DNA from: Thermomonas hydrothermalis
GTDB lineage: Bacteria; Pseudomonadota; Gammaproteobacteria; Xanthomonadales; Xanthomonadaceae
NCBI RefSeq assembly: GCF_900129205.1
Contig: NZ_FQUK01000012.1
Span: forward strand, 1-61,203
DNA length: 61,203 bases
Reading direction: 5' to 3'
Shown here: in pieces, positions 1 to 8,219 of the stretch
Position numbering within the stretch: position 1 is the stretch's first letter
How the letters are laid out: every line of letters starts with the position of its first letter
Notes under the pieces: generated by a model
The model's input: the letters and a program-made list of their open reading frames with translations, nothing else
Databases searched by the model: none
Told to the model about the DNA's origin: nothing
Translations under genes and position numbers: made by a program

Positions 1-198
1 TGGGAGCGCTACAAGGCGAGCCTGCGGGCGAAGGTGGAGCACCCGTTCCGGGTGATCAAGCGGCAGTTCGGCTACATGAAGGTGCGCTACCGCGGCATCG
101 CGAAGAACGCGGCCCAGGTGCTGACGCTGTTTGCGCTGTCGAATCTGTGGATGGTGCGCCGGCAGTTGATGCCGGCGACAGGGTTGGTGCGCCTGTAA
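1..198 (+). CDS. IS5-family transposase, C-terminal fragment
   Basis: The last 65 codons of a DDE transposase, open from the window edge to TAA at 196-198. The segment [13 protein letters not shown] followed by VRYRG is the C-terminal signature of IS5-type transposases and carries the last catalytic acidic residue (E in KVEHPF). The 5' part is outside the window, so it cannot be judged whether the gene is intact. It differs from the transposase at the other end of the window, so these are two different elements. Confidence 0.85.
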   Translation, partial: WERYKASLRAKVEHPFRVIKRQFGYMKVRYRGIAKNAAQVLTLFALSNLWMVRRQLMPATGLVRL

Positions 199-235
199 GG
201 CGGGGAAACCCGCCTGAAAGCGCCGGAAACGGCGC
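198..235 (+). other. Twin GAAA-tetraloop hairpins in the IS 3' end
   Basis: Two adjacent perfect hairpins follow the transposase stop. The first has a 7-bp stem (198-204 with 209-215) and loop GAAA. The second has a 6-bp stem (220-225 with 230-235) and loop GAAA. Neither is followed by a T-run. They may protect the transposase mRNA 3' end or block readthrough into the neighbour. No function is shown. Confidence 0.5.
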
Positions 236-324
236 GTATACAGGGCATTGGAACGGCATTCGAGACAAAAATCTGCCTTGGAAGGCCGGGATCGAGGCGT
301 CAGGGCGGGTTGTTCAGACCTTCC

Positions 325-1419
325 CTAGCTGCGCCGCTGGAACATCAGGAACGACACCGTCAGCATGATGATCGGCGGCAGGGCATAGGCGATACGGAAA
401 TCGATGTGATAGATCCCGGCCAGCCGTGACGAGATCATCTGCAGCACCCAGAAGCCCAGGGCGAACACGATGCCGATGAACAGGCGCTTGCCATAGCCGC
501 CGCTGCGCAGCGATCCGAATGCAAATGGCAGCGCCGCCAGCACCAGCGCCAGCACGTTGAACGGGTAGAACCAGCGGCTCCAGTACTCGTTCTCGAACTC
601 GGACGCATCCAGCTGGTTGCGCCGGCGGTACTCGATGGCATTGCGTAGTTCGGCACTGCGCAACGTTCCCGGCCGGGCGATGCTGGCCGAAAGCACCGTG
701 GCATCCAGCTGTGACGCCCAGCGTTCCTGTGCCACCCGACTCCGCTGCACCGACTTCGCGGCGAACACGTCGCGCTCAACGTTGTGCAGCAGCCAGGCAC
801 CGTCGCGGTGTTCGGCACGCGCCACGTGGGCAATCGAGCGCAGCCTGCCATCGCCGTCGAACTCGAACAGCCGCACCCCACGCAGCTCAAGCCAGCGGGC
901 ATCGCCCTGCCGGCGTTCCTGGCCGTCGCGGGCATTGAGGAACATGTTGCCCTCGCGCGCCCACAACCCGCTGTAGCGCGACAGCGCCATGTCACCGTAG
1001 CGCAGCGACTTGATCTCACGCGCGCGGGCATTGCCCCAGGGGGCCAGGGTATCGCCAACCAGCAGCATCAACACCGTGATCAACCCCAGCAGCGCCAGCA
1101 CCGCCCCGGCCAGACGGGCGCGTGAGACCCCCACCGCGCTGAGGATGGTCAGCTCGGCGCTGGCGGCCAGCTGGCCCAGTGCCAGCAGGGTGCCGATCAC
1201 TGCCGCGGTCGGAAACAGCTGATAAATCCGACCAGGAATGGTCAATCCGGTGGCGGCAATGGCATGGCCCAGGGTGTAGCCGCCGCGGCCGATCTCGTCC
1301 ATGTCGCCAGCAAACGCCAGCACCACGTCCAGCCCGAGCAACACCGCCCACGCCAGCAGGATGCTGGCAAGCACGCTGCGAGCCAGGTAGAGATCGTGCA
1401 AACGCGGCCAGCGTTTCAT
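325..1419 (-). CDS. lptG: LPS export ABC transporter permease LptG
   Basis: Inner-membrane permease (364 aa) of the LptB2FG complex, which extracts lipopolysaccharide from the inner membrane and feeds the LptC-A-D bridge. The protein has an N-terminal transmembrane pair, a large periplasmic jellyroll-type middle region and C-terminal membrane segments, the usual YjgP/YjgQ layout. The start ATG (MKRWPRLHDL) overlaps the lptF stop in an ATGA, showing translational coupling; an upstream in-frame start would reach into lptF. The TAG stop lies inside CTAG at 325-328, the apparent target site of the neighbouring IS. The gene therefore looks intact, but its natural downstream region has been replaced by IS sequence. 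Confidence 0.95.
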   Translation of the reverse strand: MKRWPRLHDLYLARSVLASILLAWAVLLGLDVVLAFAGDMDEIGRGGYTLGHAIAATGLTIPGRIYQLFPTAAVIGTLLALGQLAASAELTILSAVGVSRARLAGAVLALLGLITVLMLLVGDTLAPWGNARAREIKSLRYGDMALSRYSGLWAREGNMFLNARDGQERRQGDARWLELRGVRLFEFDGDGRLRSIAHVARAEHRDGAWLLHNVERDVFAAKSVQRSRVAQERWASQLDATVLSASIARPGTLRSAELRNAIEYRRRNQLDASEFENEYWSRWFYPFNVLALVLAALPFAFGSLRSGGYGKRLFIGIVFALGFWVLQMISSRLAGIYHIDFRIAYALPPIIMLTVSFLMFQRRS

Positions 1420-2495
1420 CGCCGCCCCCTGCGCCGCGGCAGCTGGCCATCGCGGACATAGCGCCAGACCGCCACCGCCAGCAGCGGCAGCAGCAGCCAC
1501 CACAGCCCCAGCGCCGTCGGCAGACGCCCTTCCGCCAGCCAGCGGGTGCCGAGGATGATCAGCATCAGGTTGACCAGATACACCAGAAACGCCAGCAAGA
1601 TCGCCCCGTGCCGCGACTGCCGCGGCAGACTGCGCGCCATCGGCACCGCCAAGAGCGCCAGCGCCAGCGCCAGCAACGGCGAAGCCAGCCGCCAGTGCAG
1701 CTCGGCGCGTGCCGGCGGCGAGGGATCGCGCAGCAGAGCCGAGGTTGGTTGCAACTCGGGCGCGTCGCTGCGGCTGCCTGCATCTGCCGGCGGCAGCACC
1801 AGCTCGTTGCGGCGATACCGCATCAGCCGGTAATCCAGCGCCGTACCAGCGGCCGGGCCTTCCACCCGAAAGCCATCCAGCAGCGTCAGCAGGCGCTCAC
1901 CGTGGTCGTGGCTCAGCTCGCCGTTTTGCGCCGTGGCCACGTCGATCCGGTCGTTGCGCTCGTGGAACAGGAACACCCGCTGCAAGCGGGTGCCGTCCGC
2001 GGACATCTGGCCGACATAGGCCACCCCGCCGTTGGCCAGGGCGGTGAAGCGGCCCGGCTCCAGCCCGGCCACCAGGAGATTGCGGTTGGCCTCGGCCACC
2101 ATGCTGCGGGCCAGCCGGATTGACATGGGCCCCAGCCACAGCGAGCACAGCGCAATCACCACCAGCACCGGTACCACCACCCACAGCAGCGGGCGCAGCA
2201 GGCGCTGCGGACCCACCCCGATCGCCGTCAGTACGAACATCTCCGAATCGCGATACAGCCGGCCGACCGCCAGCGACACGCCCAGCAGCAGCGCCAGCGG
2301 CAGGATCATCGGCAGATGGCCCAGCAGGCGCAGCCCCAGCTGCGACAGCAGCAGCGACGGCGGCAGCTTGCCGCGCGCCATTTCTGCAATCACATCGGCA
2401 AACACGCCCCCCAGGCTGACCATGGCCAGCACCACCAGCGCCGCCAGTACGGCACGTGCAAACTCGGCACTCAGGTAGCGGTCCAGCTTCGGCAT
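1416..2495 (-). CDS. lptF: LPS export ABC transporter permease LptF
   Basis: Second permease of the LptB2FG lipopolysaccharide exporter (359 aa). It starts MPKLDRYL and has an N-terminal membrane segment rich in A, L and V, two further helices, a periplasmic domain (about residues 115-260) and C-terminal helices, as usual for the family. It is first in the lptF-lptG pair with a 4-bp overlap. It stands divergent from pepA-holC-valS, the same arrangement as in E. coli. A TACAAT -10 box lies about 70 bp upstream of the start. Confidence 0.95.
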   Translation of the reverse strand: MPKLDRYLSAEFARAVLAALVVLAMVSLGGVFADVIAEMARGKLPPSLLLSQLGLRLLGHLPMILPLALLLGVSLAVGRLYRDSEMFVLTAIGVGPQRLLRPLLWVVVPVLVVIALCSLWLGPMSIRLARSMVAEANRNLLVAGLEPGRFTALANGGVAYVGQMSADGTRLQRVFLFHERNDRIDVATAQNGELSHDHGERLLTLLDGFRVEGPAAGTALDYRLMRYRRNELVLPPADAGSRSDAPELQPTSALLRDPSPPARAELHWRLASPLLALALALLAVPMARSLPRQSRHGAILLAFLVYLVNLMLIILGTRWLAEGRLPTALGLWWLLLPLLAVAVWRYVRDGQLPRRRGRR

Positions 2496-2562
2496 CGGGC
2501 CCGGTTGCTTTAGAATCGAAGGTTCACTCCGCGCGGCACCGCCGCCCGGGCGCAGGCCGCGC

Positions 2563-2568
2563 ATTGTA
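2563..2568 (-). promoter_or_regulatory. Candidate -10 box of lptFG
   Basis: On the minus strand the sequence is CATACAATGCGCGGCC: a TACAAT hexamer followed by a G+C-rich discriminator, about 70 bp upstream of lptF. No good -35 is visible. The same hexamer and discriminator type recurs before argS and speE. Confidence 0.45.
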
Positions 2569-2638
2569 TGCCAGCCAGGCGCTCTGCCCGCCGCTGCCCT
2601 GCGCCATTCCTCTCCCTACGCCACGGGTACCCTGATCG

Positions 2639-4123
2639 ATGAGCCTCGAATTCAGCCTGAACCAGACCCCTGCCGCCAGCGCCACGGTCGATTGCGTGAT
2701 CGTCGGCGTGTATGCCGACCGCCACCTCAGCCCTGCCGGACAGGCACTCGATGACGCCAGCGGCGGCCGCCTGAGCGCGCTGGCCACACGCGGCGACCTC
2801 GACGGCAAGCTCGGCAAGACCACCCTGCTGCACGATCTGCCCGGGGTCACCGCCCCGCGCGTGCTGGTGGTGGGCCTGGGCGAAGCCGGCAAGTTCGGCG
2901 CCGCCCAGTACATCAAGGCCGTCGGCCACGCTGCCGGTGCCCTCAAGACCGGTGCCATCGCCACTGCCCTGCTCACCTTGAGCGAATGCGTGCCGGACGG
3001 CCGGACCCCGGCCTGGGCGATCCGTCAGGCCGTGATCGCTGCCGACCACGCCTGCTACCGCTACACCGCCACCCTGGGCGCGAAAAATCCCAAGCGCGAG
3101 GAATCGGGCCTGCGCCAGCTGGCGATTACCGGCAGCGACACCACTGCACTGGCCCAGGGCATCGCCATCGCCGCCGGGGTGCGCTTCACCCGCGAACTGG
3201 GCAATCTGCCACCCAACCTGTGCACCCCGGCCTATCTGGCCGAGCAGGCTCAGGCGCTGGCGGCGGCACAGCCCGGCGTGGAGTGCGAGGTGCTCGACGA
3301 GGACACCATGCAGGCGCTGGGGATGGGCGCACTGCTGGCCGTCGCGCGTGGCAGCGCCCAGCGTCCGCGCCTGATCGTGCTGAAGTACAACGGCGGCGCT
3401 CAGGCCAAGCCCTACGTGCTGGTCGGTAAAGGCATCACCTTCGATACCGGCGGGGTCAACCTCAAGACCCAGGGCGGCATCGAGGAAATGAAGTACGACA
3501 TGTGCGGCGCCGGCACCGTGCTGGGCACGTTCCTGGCGGCGGTGACCATGCGGCTGCCGATCAATCTGGTGTGCATCGCCGCTGCGGTGGAAAACGCCAT
3601 CGACGGCAACAGCTACCGGCCGTCCGACGTGATCACCAGCATGTCCGGCAAGACCATCGAAGTGGGCAACACCGATGCCGAAGGCCGGTTGATCCTGTGC
3701 GATGCACTGACCTATGCCCAGCGCTTCCAGCCGGCCGCGCTGATCGACGTGGCCACCCTGACCGGGGCCTGCATGATCGCACTGGGCCGCGAAGCGACCG
3801 GGGTGATGACCCGAAGCAGCCAGGACCTGGTGCAGGAGCTGCTGAGCGCCGGCGAGCAGGCCTGCGACCGCGGCTGGCAGCTGCCGCTGTGGGACGAGTA
3901 TCAGCCGCTGCTGGATTCGGCCTTTGCCGATGTCTACAACATCGGCGGCCGCTGGGCCGGCGCGATCACCGCAGGCTGCTTCCTGTCACGCTTCACCGAA
4001 GGCCAGCGCTGGGCGCATCTGGACATCGCCGGCGTGGCCAACAGTGACGGCAAGATGGGCATGGCCACCGGCCGCCCGGTCGGCATGCTGTGCCAGTGGT
4101 TGCTCGATCAGAGCGCACGCTGA
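2639..4123 (+). CDS. pepA: Leucyl aminopeptidase (M17), PepA
   Basis: Cytosolic two-metal aminopeptidase of 494 aa, close to the usual 500. The C-terminal catalytic domain shows the metal-binding segments [10 protein letters not shown] and the family signature NTDAEGRL (about residues 344-351). The N-terminal domain is the variable macro-like domain. In E. coli PepA also binds DNA in Xer recombination and carAB control; whether this one does cannot be told. It starts the pepA-holC-valS run, with holC beginning 9 bp after its stop. The 143-bp gap to lptF must hold both promoters; TAGAAT at 2511-2516 is a weak candidate for this gene. Confidence 0.96.
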   Translation: MSLEFSLNQTPAASATVDCVIVGVYADRHLSPAGQALDDASGGRLSALATRGDLDGKLGKTTLLHDLPGVTAPRVLVVGLGEAGKFGAAQYIKAVGHAAGALKTGAIATALLTLSECVPDGRTPAWAIRQAVIAADHACYRYTATLGAKNPKREESGLRQLAITGSDTTALAQGIAIAAGVRFTRELGNLPPNLCTPAYLAEQAQALAAAQPGVECEVLDEDTMQALGMGALLAVARGSAQRPRLIVLKYNGGAQAKPYVLVGKGITFDTGGVNLKTQGGIEEMKYDMCGAGTVLGTFLAAVTMRLPINLVCIAAAVENAIDGNSYRPSDVITSMSGKTIEVGNTDAEGRLILCDALTYAQRFQPAALIDVATLTGACMIALGREATGVMTRSSQDLVQELLSAGEQACDRGWQLPLWDEYQPLLDSAFADVYNIGGRWAGAITAGCFLSRFTEGQRWAHLDIAGVANSDGKMGMATGRPVGMLCQWLLDQSAR

Positions 4124-4132
4124 CCGATCGGC

Positions 4133-4558
4133 ATGGCGCGCGCCGACTTCTACCTGATCGACAAGCCGCGCTTTCGCCAGCAGCCGCTGCTGCTGGTGTG
4201 CGAGCTGGCGCGCAAGGCCTATGCCACCGGGCAGCCGACCCTGATCCTGGCGCGCGACCGTGCCCAGGCCGAAGCGCTGGACGATCTGCTCTGGGCATTC
4301 GACCCGGATGACTACCTGCCGCACCAGATCGCCGGCCAGGACGAGGACGACGAGGACACGCCGATCCTGATCGCCCCGCCGGAGATCGACGTTCCGCTGC
4401 GGCCGCTGCTGATCAACCTGCGCGATCAGGCCCCGCAGGGCGCGTTCGAGCGCGTCCTGGAAGTGGTGCCGGCCGACCCGGCCGCCCGCGGCCCGCTGCG
4501 CGAGCGCTGGCGCCATTACCAGCGCCTCGGGCTGACCTTGAACAAATACGACATGTGA
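4133..4558 (+). CDS. holC: DNA polymerase III chi subunit HolC
   Basis: Chi (141 aa) pairs with psi (HolD) and links the clamp loader to single-strand-binding protein at the replication fork. The start [10 protein letters not shown] and the later [15 protein letters not shown] segment are typical of the family, as is its place between pepA and valS. The central insert [11 protein letters not shown] is very acidic. A candidate for its partner psi is found at 11314-11610. Confidence 0.93.
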   Translation: MARADFYLIDKPRFRQQPLLLVCELARKAYATGQPTLILARDRAQAEALDDLLWAFDPDDYLPHQIAGQDEDDEDTPILIAPPEIDVPLRPLLINLRDQAPQGAFERVLEVVPADPAARGPLRERWRHYQRLGLTLNKYDM

Positions 4559-4568
4559 CCTCCCTGCC

Positions 4569-7394
4569 ATGACCGCCCTCGCCTCCGGCTACGACCCGAA
4601 ATCCTTCGAATCCCGCCTGTATGCCCAGTGGGAGGCCGCCGGCCTGTTCACCCCGCAAGGCGATGGCCCGGCCTACACCATCCTGCTGCCGCCGCCCAAC
4701 GTCACCGGCACCCTGCACATGGGCCACGCCTTCCAGCACACCCTGCAGGATGCGCTGATCCGCTATCACCGCATGCGTGGTTTTCGGGTGTTGTGGCAGA
4801 TGGGCACCGACCACGCCGGCATCGCCACCGAAATGGTGGTGAGCCGCAACCTGGCGCTCGAAGGCAAGGGCGAAACGCGCGACTCGCTGGGCCGCGAGAA
4901 GTTCATCGAAAAGGTCTGGGCGTGGAAGCAGCACTCCGGCGACACCATCGAACGGCAGATGCGCCGGCTGGGCGCCTCTGGCGACTGGTCGCGCAGCGTG
5001 TTCACCATGGACCCGATGGCCTCGACCGCGGTGACCGAAGCCTTTGTCCGGCTCTATGAGGCTGGGTTGATCTACCGCGGCCAGCGCCTGGTCAACTGGG
5101 ACCCGGTGCTGAAGACCGCGATCTCCGACCTGGAGGTCATCAGCGAGGAAGAAAACGGCCACCTGTGGTCGATCCGCTACCCGCTGGCCGACGGCGCCAC
5201 CTTCGAATACGTCGAGCACGACGCCGACGGCAATGAAATCCTGCGCGAGGTGCGCGACTACGTGGTGGTGGCCACCACCCGCCCGGAGACCCTGCTGGGC
5301 GACACCGCGGTGATGGTGCACCCGGACGATCCGCGCTATCGCGACCTGCATGGCAAGGCGGTGCGACTGCCGCTGACCGACCGCAGTATTCCGGTCATCA
5401 CCGATGACTACGTCGATCGCAGCTTCGGTACCGGTGTGGTGAAGGTGACTCCGGCGCACGACTTCAACGACTACGCGGTCGGCCAGCGCCATGGGCTGCC
5501 ACTGCGCAACGTGTTCACCGACGACGCCCGGATCGTGGCCGCAGCCGACATCCCGGCGCGCTACCACGGTCTGGACCGATTCGAGGCGCGCAAGGCCATC
5601 GTCGCCGACCTGGAGGCCGCCGGCCTGCTGGTGGAAATCAAGCCACACAAGCTGCAGGTGCCACGCGGCGACCGCAGCGGGCAAGTGATCGAGCCCTTCC
5701 TCACCGACCAGTGGTTCGTGAAGATGGACGGCCTGGCCCGGCGCGGACTGGCGCTGGTCGAGTCGGGCGAGGTGAAGTTCGTGCCGCCCAACTGGGTCAA
5801 CACCTACCGCCACTGGCTGGACAACATCCAGGACTGGACCATCAGCCGCCAACTCTGGTGGGGCCACCGCATCCCGGCTTGGTTCGATGCCGCCGGCAAC
5901 GTGTACGTGGGCCGCAGCGAAGCCGAGGTGCGCGCCCGTCACGACCTGGGCGATACACCGCTGCGTCAGGACCCGGACGTGCTGGAAACCTGGTTCTCCT
6001 CGGCGCTGTTCCCGTTCTCGACCATGGGCTGGCCAGACCCGCAGGCGATGGCCGAACGTGGCTTCGACCAGCATCTGCCCAGCAACGTGCTGGTGACCGG
6101 CTTTGACATCATCTTCTTCTGGGTGGCGCGGATGATCATGCTGACCGACCACCTGACCGGCCGGGTGCCGTTCCGCGACGTCTACATCACCGGCCTGGTG
6201 CGCGACAAGGACGGCCAGAAGATGTCCAAGTCCAAGGGCAACATCCTCGACCCACTGGACATCATCGACGGCATCGATGCCGATGCCCTGGTCGCCAAGC
6301 GCACCACCGGGCTGATGCAGCCGAAGATGGCCGAGAAGATCGAAAAGGCCACCCGCAAGGAGTTCCCGGAAGGCATCAAGCCGCATGGCGCCGATGCCCT
6401 GCGGTTCACCATGGCGGCCCTGGCCGGCCCCGGCCGCGACATCAAGTTCGACCTGGCCCGCTGCGAGGGCTACAAGAATTTCTGCAACAAGCTGTGGAAT
6501 GCCACCCGTTTTGCGCTGATGAATATCGGCGATGCCACCTTTACGGGGGCGCCGCAGCCCAGCACCGACGCCGAGCGCTGGATCCTGGCCCAACTCGAAC
6601 GCACCAGCGCCGAGGCGGCCGGGCATTTCGCCAGCTACCGCTTCGACCTGCTGGCGCAGTGCCTGTACGAGTTCACCTGGAACCAGGTCTGCGACTGGTT
6701 CCTGGAACTGGCCAAGCCCGCCCTGCATGGTGACGATGTCGCTGCAGCCCACAGCACCCGCCACACGCTGGTGTACGTGCTGGAAGCACTCCTGCGACTG
6801 CTGCACCCGCTGATCCCGTTCATCACCGAGGAGCTCTGGCAGGCCGTGGCCCCTCGGCTGGGCAAGTCCGGCAGCATCATGACCCAGCCCTATCCGCAGC
6901 CGGGCATGCTCGACACCACCGCCTACGCCCAGGCCGACGCCGACATCGAGTGGCTGAAGGCGATGGTGACCGCCGTGCGCCGCATTCGTAGCGAGCTGGG
7001 CGTCTCCCCCGCCCGCCAGATCACCCTGCTGGTGCGCGGCCCCAGCACCGACGACAGCACGCGGCTGGCCCGGTTCGACGCTCCGCTGCGCTTCCTGTGC
7101 AAGCTCGAGCATGTCGAGACGATCACCGGCGAGCCGCCCGCCGCTGCCGCCGCGGTGGTGGGCAGCCTGCAGCTGTTCGTGCCACTGGCCGGGCTGGTCG
7201 ATCTGGATGCCGAGCGCGCCCGTCTCGACAAGGAAATCGCCAAGGTGGCCGCCGAGAAAGACAAGAGCGCCAGCAAGCTGGCCAAGTTCGGCCCTGGCGT
7301 GCCCGCCACTGTAGTCGAACAGGAAAAAACCCGGTTGGCCGACTGGAGCGCCAAGCTGGCCGCCTTGACCGAACAACGCGCACGGCTCGGATAA
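4569..7394 (+). CDS. valS: Valyl-tRNA synthetase
   Basis: Class I aminoacyl-tRNA synthetase of 941 aa that charges tRNA-Val. The HIGH motif appears as HMGH in [13 protein letters not shown] near the N-terminus, and the KMSKS loop as [10 protein letters not shown] around residue 555. Between them lies the CP1 editing domain with the threonine-rich [12 protein letters not shown] segment that hydrolyses mischarged Thr-tRNA. The C-terminus has the anticodon-binding domain and a final coiled-coil arm rich in K, E and A. It is the last gene of the pepA-holC-valS run and is followed 21 bp later by a strong hairpin. Confidence 0.98.
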   Translation: MTALASGYDPKSFESRLYAQWEAAGLFTPQGDGPAYTILLPPPNVTGTLHMGHAFQHTLQDALIRYHRMRGFRVLWQMGTDHAGIATEMVVSRNLALEGKGETRDSLGREKFIEKVWAWKQHSGDTIERQMRRLGASGDWSRSVFTMDPMASTAVTEAFVRLYEAGLIYRGQRLVNWDPVLKTAISDLEVISEEENGHLWSIRYPLADGATFEYVEHDADGNEILREVRDYVVVATTRPETLLGDTAVMVHPDDPRYRDLHGKAVRLPLTDRSIPVITDDYVDRSFGTGVVKVTPAHDFNDYAVGQRHGLPLRNVFTDDARIVAAADIPARYHGLDRFEARKAIVADLEAAGLLVEIKPHKLQVPRGDRSGQVIEPFLTDQWFVKMDGLARRGLALVESGEVKFVPPNWVNTYRHWLDNIQDWTISRQLWWGHRIPAWFDAAGNVYVGRSEAEVRARHDLGDTPLRQDPDVLETWFSSALFPFSTMGWPDPQAMAERGFDQHLPSNVLVTGFDIIFFWVARMIMLTDHLTGRVPFRDVYITGLVRDKDGQKMSKSKGNILDPLDIIDGIDADALVAKRTTGLMQPKMAEKIEKATRKEFPEGIKPHGADALRFTMAALAGPGRDIKFDLARCEGYKNFCNKLWNATRFALMNIGDATFTGAPQPSTDAERWILAQLERTSAEAAGHFASYRFDLLAQCLYEFTWNQVCDWFLELAKPALHGDDVAAAHSTRHTLVYVLEALLRLLHPLIPFITEELWQAVAPRLGKSGSIMTQPYPQPGMLDTTAYAQADADIEWLKAMVTAVRRIRSELGVSPARQITLLVRGPSTDDSTRLARFDAPLRFLCKLEHVETITGEPPAAAAAVVGSLQLFVPLAGLVDLDAERARLDKEIAKVAAEKDKSASKLAKFGPGVPATVVEQEKTRLADWSAKLAALTEQRARLG

Positions 7395-7415
7395 AAACGC
7401 ACAAGGCTGCTGTCA

Positions 7416-7440
7416 GGCGTGCGGGGAAGACCCGCACGCC
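7416..7440 (+). terminator. Hairpin terminator after valS
   Basis: A perfect 10-bp stem (7416-7425 with 7431-7440) with loop GAAGA, beginning 21 bp after the valS stop. No T-run follows, so it is either a weak intrinsic terminator or an mRNA 3'-end stabiliser. Confidence 0.55.
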
Positions 7441-7667
7441 GCTCATGCGGCTGACTTCCGTCGGCAACCCCGCGCATTCGCGAAAACCCTGCGTCGCTGC
7501 TCGGTTTTCGCCCGTGTCAACCGCGGGAAATTGCTTTGTACGGAAAATTCCGTCGGCGTTCCCAGGCCGCCTGTCCGAAAGGCGAGCGCACAAACGACGG
7601 TTCGAACACGGACCGGACTGAATGGGTGTTCCGGCAGGTTCGGATGCCTTGCGGATTTGATCCAACG
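7441..7667. other. Gene-free stretch upstream of the copper pair
   Basis: No coding sequence is supported here. The only clear structure is the dyad ACGGAA-AA-TTCCGT near 7540-7553, an even-spaced inverted repeat that could be a regulator site. It lies over 110 bp upstream of the promoter at 7668-7696. Confidence 0.4.
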
Positions 7668-7696
7668 CAGACAATCGGTACGGGGTCGCCCATAAT
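7668..7696 (+). promoter_or_regulatory. Promoter of the DUF2946 gene, near-leaderless
   Basis: CAGACA (7668-7673), a 17-bp spacer, then CATAAT (7691-7696). Transcription should begin about 7703, only 2-4 bases before the ATG at 7706, so the mRNA would be practically leaderless. No Shine-Dalgarno sequence is present before this ATG, which fits. Confidence 0.6.
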
Positions 7697-7705
7697 ATCG
7701 GCCTG

Positions 7706-8110
7706 ATGACTGCGCGACGTTGCCACCGCCTGCTGCTTTCGCTTGCCTTCGCAGGCAGCTTGTTGCTGGCCCTGGTGCCCAGCATTGGGCGGATGTACCA
7801 GGCCTTCGCGCAGGATCCATTGGCCAGCCCGCTTGGGCTGTTTTGCTCCAGCGACGGCCTAGTGAAGGGTGCCGACCTGCCGCATTGGCGGGCGAGTGGT
7901 ACCAACGATCCCGCACCGCGGGCGCCCGTTGATGATTGCGCCTATTGCCCGTTGTTGGTGTCCCCGGCGCTGCCGTTGGCAGGTCTGTCGGTGCCACCGG
8001 CGCAACCGCTGCCGCAGACCCGCGCCGCCTTGCGCGTGCAACCGCGCCTGCCGCAACGTCACCTGATGGGATGGGCCCCGCGCGGGCCGCCGATGTCGAA
8101 CGCGGGCTGA
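7706..8110 (+). CDS. DUF2946 family protein, probable copper-related
   Basis: A 134-aa protein starting MTARRCHRLL with one N-terminal hydrophobic segment (about residues 9-26), so probably membrane-anchored or exported. The middle holds DDCAYCPLL, the cysteine pair typical of DUF2946. These small proteins are commonly encoded beside copper-related TonB receptors and metal-binding proteins, and here the copper receptor follows 109 bp downstream. A role in copper binding or delivery is inferred from motif and context only. The C-terminal third is rich in P and R and has no recognisable domain. Confidence 0.7.
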   Translation: MTARRCHRLLLSLAFAGSLLLALVPSIGRMYQAFAQDPLASPLGLFCSSDGLVKGADLPHWRASGTNDPAPRAPVDDCAYCPLLVSPALPLAGLSVPPAQPLPQTRAALRVQPRLPQRHLMGWAPRGPPMSNAG

Positions 8111-8219
8111 GCCCGACTGCCGTTTCACCGACACCTGCCCGGGTGCTCGCCAGCCGCGATGCGCCGGGTTCCCTTGGCCGTGCAGCCCAGCACCGGCCTC
8201 ATCCCATTCTGGAGTTCCC

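Larger units (their letters stand above)
1..324 (+). mobile_element. IS5-family insertion sequence, right-hand part
   Basis: This is the 3' part of an insertion sequence whose left part lies outside the window. It holds the end of a transposase gene, then about 125 non-coding bases. The outer end, read inward on the minus strand, is GGAAGGTCTGAACAAC, which looks like a terminal inverted repeat. It is followed outside by CTAG (325-328), matching the 4-bp YTAR target typical of IS5-group elements. The boundary at 324 is inferred from that tetranucleotide. The left end is needed to confirm the repeat and the duplication. Confidence 0.75.

Noticed and set aside
4413-7376. A 987-codon open frame on the strand opposite valS
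   Set aside because: It is the complement of a highly G+C-rich gene; the protein is low-complexity in G, H, Q and A with no domain, while valS has full synthetase motifs.
7590-7630. GGTTCGAAC looked like a tRNA T-arm
   Set aside because: The flanking bases cannot form the T-stem, and no acceptor or anticodon stems are found around it.
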